Positions 1-7,547 of a DNA stretch of 45,786 nt are shown here, piece after piece. Numbering within the stretch: position 1 is the stretch's first letter; each line of letters begins with the position of its first letter. Source of the stretch: a virus. The stretch covers positions 1 through 45,786 of the IMG/VR virus record IMGVR_UViG_3300047172_000008; one strand, 5' to 3'. The position numbers were made by a program, and so were the translations under genes. The notes beneath the pieces were generated by a model. The model did no database searches, was not told the origin of the DNA, and saw only the letters and a program-made list of their open reading frames with translations.

Positions 1-126
1 TTCGATAGCAAAGCCTGAAGCTGAGGTCTCACAAGCTGGCGCATTGGCACTTGTGACTTACATTGTTGCCGTCGCTGATGCTGACGTTGCACAGGCTGGC
101 GTTTTGTCTTTTGTTCGTTATCCATT
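1..126. repeat. Terminal redundancy, left copy
   Basis: Bases 1-126 are identical to 45659-45784; the copies differ at the next base (g at 127, t at 45785). A reading frame runs in phase through the copy at both ends, so the contig closes into a circle of about 45,658 bases. This may be an assembler overlap on a circular or circularly permuted genome, or a short true direct terminal repeat; sequence alone does not decide. Confidence 0.9.
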
Positions 127-562
127 GCCGCCACCTGTTCCGCTACCTTTACCGCCTAGCCCGGCTTCAAACGTTGTGGACAACGCGGCAACAAGTCAAG
201 ACATGACGATTTTGCTAAACGTATCAAGAGACATTTATGTCGATACGTCAGGAAACCTAGCTGTAGGCACAGGGCAAACGGCTTTGCTTCAGATTTGTCA
301 AGCATATCTTGAAGCACAGTTGAGAGAAATGGTTTTTCAATTTAACCAAGGCATTCCCACATTTGATGATATTTTTCAGGGCAATAACATATCGGCTTAT
401 GTTGCGGCCGGGCGGCAAAGGCTTATGAGTATTCCGAGTGTCGTAAGCGTGAAATCTTTTACGGCAAAATATGTCGGCAATCAGTTTCAATATATGGCAC
501 AAATTTTGACAATATACAGTGACACTTTGCTTACTGTCACTAACCAAGGGGTTGCGACATGA
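1..562 (+). CDS. Baseplate wedge protein (gp25/Mu gp46-like), 3' part of the end-spanning gene
   Basis: This is the 3' part of a gene that begins at 45366; the frame is the same across the terminal overlap, giving a 284-residue product. The segment here holds the last two copies of a 16-20 residue repeat (core VSQAG), a proline-rich linker (PLPPPVPLPLPP), then a roughly 120-residue C-terminal domain. That domain has the pattern of phage gp46/gp25-like wedge proteins: a start like DMTILLNVSRDI, a middle with the helix of QICQAYLEAQLREM, then GIPTFDDIFQGN and a late SIPSVVSV strand. In Mu-like baseplates this protein sits beside the J-like protein, and the next gene (559) is exactly that, overlapping by 4 bases (ATGA). 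An ATG at 44 would start a shorter protein if the contig were linear, but the in-phase upstream repeats make that unlikely. The family call for the C-terminus is good; the repeat function is unknown. Confidence 0.8.
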   Translation, partial: SIAKPEAEVSQAGALALVTYIVAVADADVAQAGVLSFVRYPLPPPVPLPLPPSPASNVVDNAATSQDMTILLNVSRDIYVDTSGNLAVGTGQTALLQICQAYLEAQLREMVFQFNQGIPTFDDIFQGNNISAYVAAGRQRLMSIPSVVSVKSFTAKYVGNQFQYMAQILTIYSDTLLTVTNQGVAT

Positions 563-1788
563 GCGAAAGCACTACCCTTTACACTTACGTAAATTCGACT
601 GGCGTTATCGTGCCGGACACAACCGATTTATTGACCGAAGTGCAAAGCGAATACACTGGCGCTTTAGGCAATATTTTGAATTTAGACAGTTCAACGCCCC
701 AAGGTGCGTTGATAGCTTCTGAAACGCTGGCGCGTTCTGCTGTTGTTAAAAATAATGCGTTGCTTGCAAATCAAATAAACCCTAATCAAGCGGGCGGTAT
801 GTTTCTTGATGCTATCGCGGCTTTGACAGGTTTAGGGCGTATATCGCAAACGTTTTCGACTTATTCGAGTGTGACGATAAACGGCGTTCCAGATACTTAC
901 ATTCCTCAAAATACGCAAGGTGAAACAGCGAATGGTGATTTGTTTTATACTGTGTCGGGCGTGTTTTTGTCTGCGACGGGAAATGCAACGGTTTCTATGT
1001 CGGCAGTCAATGCCGGGCCGGTTGCCGCGCCCGCTGGAAATTTAACGCTTGTTTCTGGCGTGCTAGGACTAGAAACGATTGTCGCACCTTTAGCCGGAAC
1101 ACTTGGGCAATATGGTCAATCTGACATTTCGTTTCGCGCGCTTCGCCGTCAGACTTTGGCGCTTCAGGGAATATCGCTTAGCGAAGCTATAACGTCAGCT
1201 TTGCGAGCATTACCGGGCGTTATAGGCGTTCAATTTTATGATAACTATACCGCTGCACCTGTAACGATTGATGGCGTCACGGTCGCAGCAAATTCAACAT
1301 ACGCTTGTGTTGACGGCGGCACCGCATCGCAAATCGCCAAAACATACGTGCAAAATAAAACTGGCGGCGGCGGTTTTTCGGGCGGAACAGTTACGCCGTA
1401 CACTGAACCTTATAGCGGTCAGGTTTTTGAAGTTGCTTATGACGTTCCTACTCTAGTTCCATTCCTTATTCGTGTGACGTGCAAGCAAGGCAGTTTTACA
1501 GGAACGCTGATAAGCGCGGTCAGCAATGCGGTTGTCGCTTTTGCTAACAACACGGTAGCACAGAACACGCCTACAGATTTAGGAATAGTCGGCTTTGTTG
1601 TAGGCGGCAACGTTTCGCCTTTCGAGATTGCTGGCGCTATTCAGGCACAATGTCCGGGCGTCTATATTCAAAAAGTTGAAGTAACAACGGTTGCAGCAAA
1701 TAATTATGTCACAACCGAAGTTGATTTAAACATAAATCAAAAAGCGACTGTGACGGCTGGCAATATTGACGTGGTGGTAAACACCTAA
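559..1788 (+). CDS. Baseplate J-like protein (Mu gp47 type)
   Basis: This 409-residue protein is the baseplate wedge component that links neighbouring wedges in contractile tails. The family pattern is clear: an N-terminal block ending in STPQGALIASETLARS, then GGMFLDAIAALTGLGR, followed by a beta-rich middle, the sequence SFRALRRQTLALQGISLSEAI that marks the J-domain helix, and LRALPGVIGVQFYDN, then alternating beta-strand and helical segments to the end. Length is normal for the family. The gene overlaps the wedge gene before it by 4 bases and the DUF2612 gene after it by 1 base, which is the usual baseplate order of wedge, J and tail-end protein in Mu-like phages. Confidence 0.85.
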   Translation: MSESTTLYTYVNSTGVIVPDTTDLLTEVQSEYTGALGNILNLDSSTPQGALIASETLARSAVVKNNALLANQINPNQAGGMFLDAIAALTGLGRISQTFSTYSSVTINGVPDTYIPQNTQGETANGDLFYTVSGVFLSATGNATVSMSAVNAGPVAAPAGNLTLVSGVLGLETIVAPLAGTLGQYGQSDISFRALRRQTLALQGISLSEAITSALRALPGVIGVQFYDNYTAAPVTIDGVTVAANSTYACVDGGTASQIAKTYVQNKTGGGGFSGGTVTPYTEPYSGQVFEVAYDVPTLVPFLIRVTCKQGSFTGTLISAVSNAVVAFANNTVAQNTPTDLGIVGFVVGGNVSPFEIAGAIQAQCPGVYIQKVEVTTVAANNYVTTEVDLNINQKATVTAGNIDVVVNT

Positions 1789-2378
1789 TGGCGCTTGTTC
1801 AAGAGTTTGATTTTTCAGTTGAGTTATTGGCGTCATTAATATGGCGTTTCAATACGGCTGAAAAGCTGACCGCGCTAATTCAGGCAAAGCAAAATTGGTA
1901 TGACCAAAACCAAGAAACATTTTGGAACGATTGGTTTACAAATGTTTTTGACCTTGATACGGCAAACGAGTTTGGTTGCTCTGTGTGGGCAATCATACTA
2001 GGCATTCCCACAACAGCTTTGAGCACGGTCAGCATTACCGAAGTGCCATTTGGTTTTGGTAATTTCAACAGCAACTTTGGAAACAGCAATTTTTCACCTG
2101 TGATAAGCAATCCAGGGTTTTTATCTTTAGCTGAAACACAGCTTTTTCTAAAATTGCGGTATTATCAGCTTACGTCGCGCGGTAATGTCTATCAGACAAA
2201 CAAAATTCTTGCCGCGTTGTTTGGCGAAGGCAACGTTTATATTGTCGATAATTTGAACATGACGATTACGTGTTTTTACAAGGCAGCGTCTATGCCTACA
2301 GCTTTGTTTAATTTGATACAAGAATACGATGTTATGCCGCGTCCATCTTGTGTTAAATTGTCATACACGGCAATATAG
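1788..2378 (+). CDS. DUF2612-type baseplate/tail-end protein
   Basis: This 196-residue protein follows the J-like gene with a 1-base overlap, the place where phages with this tail type carry a DUF2612 or gpI-like tail protein. Recognisable pieces are the N-terminal segment around LLASLIWRFNTAEKL, the central VWAIILGIP, and the C-terminal region with FLKLRYYQLTSRG then NKILAALFGEGNVYIVDN. That is typical of DUF2612: a short helical N-terminus, a conserved WGxIL-like stretch and a C-terminal helix that reads RYxxLTSxGN. It probably connects the wedge to the fibre encoded next. The family call rests on visual pattern and context. Confidence 0.7.
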   Translation: MALVQEFDFSVELLASLIWRFNTAEKLTALIQAKQNWYDQNQETFWNDWFTNVFDLDTANEFGCSVWAIILGIPTTALSTVSITEVPFGFGNFNSNFGNSNFSPVISNPGFLSLAETQLFLKLRYYQLTSRGNVYQTNKILAALFGEGNVYIVDNLNMTITCFYKAASMPTALFNLIQEYDVMPRPSCVKLSYTAI

Positions 2379-2387
2379 GGGTTACGA

Positions 2388-3398
2388 ATGGAACAGAGAT
2401 ATTTCTACAGCCCGTTTGCCGCCGAAGGTGATCAAACGCAAGTTACGATGACGGTTGAAACGTCCGGCATTGTGTCTTATCCGCAAGGGTGGACGCCACC
2501 TTATAATCTTAATTTATTGACTGATCCGGCCGCATTGGCGATGGACCGTTTACGGTTTAATTCGGTTATGTACGACATAACGTTTGCTTTGCAAGATTTG
2601 CAGCAATACGGCACGCCTGAGTTTATTGACGCAACCGACAATCTAGGAACGGCTTATTCTTATGGCATAGGCGCTATGGTCCGCTATAGCAGTTCTGGCG
2701 AAGCCCCATTTATTTTATACGCATCAACGGTTAGCGAAAATACTGACACGCCTTCATTGACGGATGGAAACTGGCAACCTGTTAAACTCGCACGGTCAGG
2801 AAGCTTTGCAGCGACGGCTGGCGGCAATGGTAGTTTTACTGTCCCTAGCGGGATTTACACGATATTTGCCCAAGGCTGGGGCGGCGGCGGCGGCGGCGGT
2901 AGTACAACAGGCAATCCATCGGCCGGTTCTGGCGGGCAGGCTGGCGGCTACGTAGAAGGCTGGCAGAGCGTCACGCCAGGACAGGTCATAAACTACCATG
3001 TCGGCCTTGGCGGGGCGGCTGGCGGTGCTACTGGCACGCAGGCGGGCAATGGCGGCGATACGACGATAAATTTTGGCGGCGGCAACGTATGGACGGCGGG
3101 GGGCGGCGGCGGCGGCTACGGTGCTAATGGCGGCTTCGAACCAACTATCGGTGCCTTAGCGGTCGTTTCTGGTGGTCAATTTAGCTTACAGGCAAGTGCC
3201 GGTGCAGGAACAGGCTCTTCAGTTGGAGGAACAGCCGGATTTGGCGGCTTTGGCGGTGCTGCTTACGGCGGGTCAATTTCGCCTAGCACTTTCGCACAAG
3301 CAGGGGTCGGCGCTCATCCAGGCGGCGGCGGAGGGGGCGGCGCAAATGGCGGTGCGGGCGGAAATGGTGCTTTAGGGCTGATTAAATTTACTTGGTAA
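2388..3398 (+). CDS. Glycine-rich tail fibre / receptor-binding protein
   Basis: This 336-residue protein is the last gene of the virion operon, directly after the baseplate genes, where receptor-binding fibres lie. Residues 1-150 are mixed and probably attach to the baseplate. From about residue 160 the chain is extremely glycine-rich, with several runs of six or seven glycines separated by short inserts, and it closes with a beta-type end (GALGLIKFTW). Such poly-glycine blocks are known from phage adhesins that form packed polyglycine-II helices with host-contacting loops between them, as in phage S16 gp38. That fold is inferred here. The glycine codons are mainly GGC/GGG, which makes the segment visibly more GC-rich than its neighbours. 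A minus-strand terminator follows it. Confidence 0.75.
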   Translation: MEQRYFYSPFAAEGDQTQVTMTVETSGIVSYPQGWTPPYNLNLLTDPAALAMDRLRFNSVMYDITFALQDLQQYGTPEFIDATDNLGTAYSYGIGAMVRYSSSGEAPFILYASTVSENTDTPSLTDGNWQPVKLARSGSFAATAGGNGSFTVPSGIYTIFAQGWGGGGGGGSTTGNPSAGSGGQAGGYVEGWQSVTPGQVINYHVGLGGAAGGATGTQAGNGGDTTINFGGGNVWTAGGGGGGYGANGGFEPTIGALAVVSGGQFSLQASAGAGTGSSVGGTAGFGGFGGAAYGGSISPSTFAQAGVGAHPGGGGGGGANGGAGGNGALGLIKFTW

Positions 3399-3400
3399 CA

Positions 3401-3432
3401 AAAAAAATCGCTAGGCTTTGACCTAGCGATTT
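3401..3432 (-). terminator. Rho-independent terminator of the minus-strand replication operon
   Basis: An 11-base-pair perfect stem (3405-3415 with 3422-3432) has a 6-base loop. Read on the minus strand it is followed by eight T residues (complement of 3400-3407), so it ends transcription coming from the operon whose last gene stops at 3454. On the plus strand only TTT follows the stem, so it may also slow transcription of the tail operon. It lies exactly in the convergent gap. Confidence 0.85.
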
Positions 3433-3453
3433 CGCATTAAGCCGGTAAAAACT

Positions 3454-4098
3454 TCAGATAACTCGCAACACTCGCGCGCCTTTAACGCCGTGTTCATGGT
3501 CGTTTTCAACCGCCACAAGTGAAAATTTGCGCGGCGGCGTTTGATCCTTATACCGCTTCGTGGCGCTGCTGACCGTACCGGCCAAAGCTTTGCCAGGGTC
3601 AGGCATCGAGTCGGACGCATGGACAAAAAACGAATCGTAAAGTTTCGTTTCTCCGTCTTCGTGCAACACAGGCGGTTGCAAAGTTGAAAACGGATAGCTT
3701 TCCTTTCGATGCGAACCGGGCGCGCGTCCTGCTTTTTCGGGCAGCGTCATAAGCGCGCCGGACCGCGAAATGACGGGCGGCGTTTTCGACTTGTCTTCGT
3801 CAGCCGGAACACCTGTGGCGGGCGGCTGTGCTGCCGCATCGGGCTGGGAAAAAGCTGGCGCTGTCGGTGCTGCCGGTGCCGTCACGCCGATTTCAGAAAG
3901 ACCGGTTGCGGTCAGCCGGACGGCAACCTTAGCGGCGTCAGCCGGGTCAGTTGTGGTGCTATCGGCTTCAAGAAAGCCTTGCGCCAGAAGCGGCGCAACC
4001 AAGGGGTTTTTGACGTTCAAAAAGGTGAAATCGCCAGCTTTTACGGCGTTTTCATGCGTTTTCTTCAGCATGTTTTTCAGGTTATCGTTAAGCGGCAT
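3454..4098 (-). CDS. Conserved-looking hypothetical protein, last gene of the replication operon
   Basis: I do not recognise this 214-residue protein. The N-terminal 70 residues look globular and partly helical (LKNMLKKTHENAVKAG, then FLNVKNPLVAPLLAQGFLE). Residues about 70-130 are alanine/proline-rich linker. The C-terminal 80 residues look structured again, with TLPEKAGRAPGSHRKESYPF, KLYDSFFVHASD and a basic end with KGARVLRV. The C-terminal pattern (small polar domain, conserved R-x-F-S-L and G-A-R-V) suggests a nucleic-acid or protein adaptor, but that is inference. It is the promoter-distal gene of the minus-strand operon, 59 bases after the DNA polymerase gene in transcription order, and the strong terminator at 3401-3432 follows it. 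Confidence 0.65.
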   Translation of the reverse strand: MPLNDNLKNMLKKTHENAVKAGDFTFLNVKNPLVAPLLAQGFLEADSTTTDPADAAKVAVRLTATGLSEIGVTAPAAPTAPAFSQPDAAAQPPATGVPADEDKSKTPPVISRSGALMTLPEKAGRAPGSHRKESYPFSTLQPPVLHEDGETKLYDSFFVHASDSMPDPGKALAGTVSSATKRYKDQTPPRKFSLVAVENDHEHGVKGARVLRVI

Positions 4099-4157
4099 GT
4101 CGCTTTATTCTCCTATGAAGCCAAAGGCAATATTGCCTATTTATGGTTTATAGGCTT

Positions 4158-6050
4158 TCAAATGACACTGTCAAGCGACAAACTAAGCTGTTGATTGCTT
4201 TTTTGGTTAAAACCTATGTCTTCTAGCACGGCATAGCAATCGGCTATATATTTCTCTAAGTTCACGTCATCCGGCATAACGTCAGGTAGAACCATGCAAG
4301 GCTTGCCGCCTTCGGTCAAAGGTATGTTGTGACTATTGGTTGCGCGTGTAATGGTGCCAAGTATCTTGTTAGCATAATACCATCTAATTGTCTTTCCTAA
4401 ATATCGGCCGTCTTTTTGCGCGCCACCTGTCACTTTTCTGACCGAAACAAAGCGGCGAATGTCAGTGCATTCGGTCACAGTTTTTTCTATCGGTACGCTT
4501 TCAGCTATAAAAGCTTTCACAGCATCGGCGACAATTAAGCATTCTGGATTTTTTGAAAGACGACTATTCAAGGCGCTGCCAACTTCAGAATATACACCTT
4601 TTGTTTTCACTGTTCCGTCTAGCTTGACGGCAATGTAGTTATTCACGTCTCGGCTGAATAAGCCTTTGTATTCAGTTTCTTCGGTTTCTAATCCGGTTTC
4701 ATTTTCCCATTGTCTGAATATCGCTTCAAATTCGGCATATTTTTCTTGTGGGCATAGTGTTACTATTCCATCAGTATTTGCCGAAACGACTTCAAAACGA
4801 TGCAACGTCAAAAACTCTATTGCCATCAGTAGCGAAAGCTGACCCGTCAAAGTTGTTTGAACCATCATGACCGGACTATAAACTGTTGAGTATGGGTCAG
4901 ACGTTTTCCCAAAAACGCCGTTGCTTGCAATTTTTAAGCTATCAGCTACAACTTTGTCACCTGATTTTTTAGCTGCATATCGTTTGTCTACTATCGCTTG
5001 CAATGCTTCAATGAAAGCAGGGCCAAGGTGAACCGGATAAAAGCCATTTTTCAAAATCAAGTTCGGATAATAGCCTGTTACGTCGCGGTCTAAGATGCGG
5101 CAATTTGTCGCTCTGATACCTTGGCATTTTTCGTTACTGTGCAAGCCGCCCATGCCGATTGTGTATGCTTTGCCAGCAATCCAAAGCTTGCGGCCTTCAA
5201 TCGACTTAGGGCAAATGACATGCCCCGTAGGACCGATTAAAATATCAGCATTTTGGATTTCTGAAAGCATAGCATTTAATTCAATAGACGAAAATTTTAT
5301 GTATGACGGTGCAACGTAATTAAAACTTGTGCCTACAAGCTTTTTAAAGTCAGGACGTTTAGGCCATTTGCCAGTGATCCTAAGAAGTTCTGTGTTGATA
5401 ATTTCTTGTGCAAGCTGTGCATCCGAAAGCGAGCGCAAATCTTTGTTGAACTCGTTTGATAACGCATAGCGTAAATCAAGATGCGGCGAGACTTCGGTTA
5501 AGAGTAAGGCGGTGTTGTCAAGGTCATTAAAGTTGTATTCTCTGACGTGATTTTTTTCTTCGGCCGTCAAAACGACTTCAGGATGATATGGCAATTCTTG
5601 CATGTGTCGGCAATGCAAACGAGCGGCATAGGTTTTTAAGCTTGCCGAGAGCGGGCAAACTTCTATTAGGTCAATGTGATTTGCGCGAGCGATATTGAAC
5701 ATATATTTAGCTTCAAGGTCACGGCTTCGCGCGTTGTCGTAAATAATTTCGTTGGTCATGTTTTTTATGTCGCGCGGCGAAATACGCTCATCGCTGATAG
5801 CGTATGAAAGCACTATCATATCGTAATCGTTGCTGTTGAAACCGACAATGCAAAAGTTCGACAAAATCCATTTGATCCAGTCTATTTGCAATATCGTATT
5901 GTCGTGTCTTTCAAAAAAGCAAATCTTGCCGCTAGGGTAATGTTGAAATGAAACAACAAAGTAATTGACATAGCTTTCAACGTCAAAGACTAAGACGCTG
6001 CCTACCCATTTAAAAAGTTCTTCGTCTGTAAAAAATCGCTCAAGTTTCAC
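4158..6050 (-). CDS. B-family DNA polymerase with 3'-5' exonuclease domain
   Basis: This 630-residue protein is the phage replicative polymerase. The exonuclease domain shows ExoI FDVES (D23, E25), ExoII VGFNSNDYD (69-77) and ExoIII YNFNDLD (172-178). The polymerase domain shows an IGMGGLHS turn near 298-305, motif A RDVTGYYPN (D323), motif B LKIASNGVFG (K373, N377, G378) and motif C SANTDG (424-428). Motif C has Asn-Thr-Asp where classical B-family enzymes have Asp-Thr-Asp, so one metal ligand differs. The protein is short for the family, compatible with compact phage enzymes; I see no obvious protein-priming TPR1 insert. The start is a GTG at 6050. A sliding-clamp-like gene lies directly upstream in the same operon, suggesting clamp-assisted rather than protein-primed synthesis. 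Confidence 0.88.
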   Translation of the reverse strand: MKLERFFTDEELFKWVGSVLVFDVESYVNYFVVSFQHYPSGKICFFERHDNTILQIDWIKWILSNFCIVGFNSNDYDMIVLSYAISDERISPRDIKNMTNEIIYDNARSRDLEAKYMFNIARANHIDLIEVCPLSASLKTYAARLHCRHMQELPYHPEVVLTAEEKNHVREYNFNDLDNTALLLTEVSPHLDLRYALSNEFNKDLRSLSDAQLAQEIINTELLRITGKWPKRPDFKKLVGTSFNYVAPSYIKFSSIELNAMLSEIQNADILIGPTGHVICPKSIEGRKLWIAGKAYTIGMGGLHSNEKCQGIRATNCRILDRDVTGYYPNLILKNGFYPVHLGPAFIEALQAIVDKRYAAKKSGDKVVADSLKIASNGVFGKTSDPYSTVYSPVMMVQTTLTGQLSLLMAIEFLTLHRFEVVSANTDGIVTLCPQEKYAEFEAIFRQWENETGLETEETEYKGLFSRDVNNYIAVKLDGTVKTKGVYSEVGSALNSRLSKNPECLIVADAVKAFIAESVPIEKTVTECTDIRRFVSVRKVTGGAQKDGRYLGKTIRWYYANKILGTITRATNSHNIPLTEGGKPCMVLPDVMPDDVNLEKYIADCYAVLEDIGFNQKSNQQLSLSLDSVI

Positions 6051-6071
6051 ACATGCCGCCGTCGCATTGTT

Positions 6072-7085
6072 TCATGCTGAAAAACCGCTCTTGCCCATAA
6101 TTAGACCGCGCAAATTAGGACCGCAAAAAGCTGTAGGCTTTTTCGGGTCAGGATGAAAACAGATTGTCAAAATATGCGGTCTCATCAACTGCCAAAGCTT
6201 AAAAGAAAACTGATAGTTGCCGCGCAAACCTTCAACAAGGTAATTTGCACCTAAGCCAAGCGTTCTGTTTGTCGCCATATAATCGTTGTGCATGTAAACG
6301 TTATCATCAACAATAAAGCTTTCTATGGCGTCCATCCCATTGAAAAAGTCTTTAGGCGGCGATGCAAACGGCGCTCCTTCAAAATGAGCATACAAAGCAT
6401 GAAGCGATTTATTCGGAAATTCCGCACGGTGCAAGCGTGTTTTGACAAAGCTTCCATCGTCAAAATAAAACGTCGCGCTTGTGTCGCTAAATCCAAAAGC
6501 GGCCAAAGGCTTTTTTGATTTGACTATCGCCGTTGTGGCACGTTTTGGAATGCTCAAACCGTCAGGCAAGCTTATTCCGTGCCAATATTCAATCGCGCTA
6601 AAACCGTTAGTCGCGACAATGATATTGCCGTTTAGCTGCACACACTGGCAGAACGGCCGGTCTAGCTTTTCGTTGGCTATGTCGTTGCAGGCGTCAAAGC
6701 CTTTTTTGATCCGATCATCAATCGCAGCTATTGGTTGATCCGGCTTTGTTTCGGCTATCGTGTCGGCATCGGCAATCGGCACAACGGCATTGAACTTGTC
6801 TGACCGTAAAGAAATTGAAGCTGCATCAACCTGTGTAAACTGAAAATTCGATTTGCATTGCTGAAGCCCAGCCTTGAACTTCGCACCTTGTATGCACATA
6901 TCAAGGTCAATTTCAACCGGGTTGCCCATTGTAATCGTATTGTCTGAAGCGGTCAGCAAACGATTTTTTATTTTGATATAGTTATATAATTCGTTATCGT
7001 GACCGCTAGATGCAAACGCGACAAAGCCTAAAGCTTCAATCAACTTCGTGCGGCTGTCGATTTCTTCCTTATTAGGCTTTGCCAT
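6072..7085 (-). CDS. Divergent DNA sliding clamp (DnaN beta-clamp-like)
   Basis: This 337-residue protein shows the beta-strand rhythm of bacterial beta-clamp subdomains. The middle reads VQLNGNIIVATNGFSAIEYW, then LPDGLSIPKRATTAI, then ATFYFDDGSFVKTRLH and AEFPN, which matches the family order of 'x-x-G-x-x-x-A-T-D/N-G', the 'IP' strand, the 'F-x-F-x-D/G-G' hairpin and the 'FP' end. Length is close to the roughly 365 residues of host clamps. It would encircle DNA and tether the adjacent polymerase (4158-6050). Its own gene ends 21 bases before the polymerase GTG, so the two are co-transcribed. Sequence is far from host DnaN; the call is by pattern and context. Confidence 0.7.
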   Translation of the reverse strand: MAKPNKEEIDSRTKLIEALGFVAFASSGHDNELYNYIKIKNRLLTASDNTITMGNPVEIDLDMCIQGAKFKAGLQQCKSNFQFTQVDAASISLRSDKFNAVVPIADADTIAETKPDQPIAAIDDRIKKGFDACNDIANEKLDRPFCQCVQLNGNIIVATNGFSAIEYWHGISLPDGLSIPKRATTAIVKSKKPLAAFGFSDTSATFYFDDGSFVKTRLHRAEFPNKSLHALYAHFEGAPFASPPKDFFNGMDAIESFIVDDNVYMHNDYMATNRTLGLGANYLVEGLRGNYQFSFKLWQLMRPHILTICFHPDPKKPTAFCGPNLRGLIMGKSGFSA

Positions 7086-7107
7086 TTGGTTAGAACTCTT
7101 TTCCGCC

Positions 7108-7533
7108 TTATTTGTTTCGATTTTCTAATTTGTGATCCGTTCGAATTTCGTTAAAATCAATTTTATCACAAGCTGCACCGCCAATATCTAAGCCATATCT
7201 GCCTGCAAAATCGCACATACGAATAAGACAATCTGCAAACTCAACTTCAATCATGGGCCGATTTGTAAGCTTATCGTCCATGAGATTTTTTCGCAAGCCT
7301 TCAAAACCTTCAGAAAGTTCTGAAACCATAAGCATTAGCAATTCGCCTTTATTGCGTTCAAGCGGTTTGCCTGTGCTTTTGTCTGACCACCATCCGGCAG
7401 ATACAGCGCGAGCATGTGCAACATGCGTAAGCGTTGCAAGACCAAGTTTAATTGCTGTTCTGCTTGAATTGCCAAATAAAACAGTTTCCCCCACAATCAC
7501 AGGAAAATTTGTAGGCGTAAGTTTTGCGCTCAT
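7108..7533 (-). CDS. MazG-like nucleotide pyrophosphohydrolase
   Basis: This 141-residue protein has the all-alpha NTP pyrophosphohydrolase signature: a helix with GELLMLMVSELSEGFEGLR giving the E-x-x-E-like metal site, then PMIEVEFADCLIRMCDFAG giving the E-x-x-D site. Such enzymes hydrolyse (d)NTPs to monophosphates and are common in phage nucleotide-metabolism modules. I chose the ATG at 7533 rather than the upstream in-frame ATG at 7551, because AAAGGA lies 9 bases before 7533 and overlaps the stop of the previous gene. The substrate cannot be read from the sequence. Confidence 0.78.
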   Translation of the reverse strand: MSAKLTPTNFPVIVGETVLFGNSSRTAIKLGLATLTHVAHARAVSAGWWSDKSTGKPLERNKGELLMLMVSELSEGFEGLRKNLMDDKLTNRPMIEVEFADCLIRMCDFAGRYGLDIGGAACDKIDFNEIRTDHKLENRNK

Positions 7534-7547
7534 AACTTTTAATCCTT

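Noticed and set aside
3709-4194. Two long plus-strand frames opposite the gene at 3454-4098
   Set aside because: They are mirror frames of a Pro/Ala-rich coding segment with strong third-base bias. Their products are Arg/Cys-rich and unlike proteins, and they oppose an operon that continues on the minus strand.
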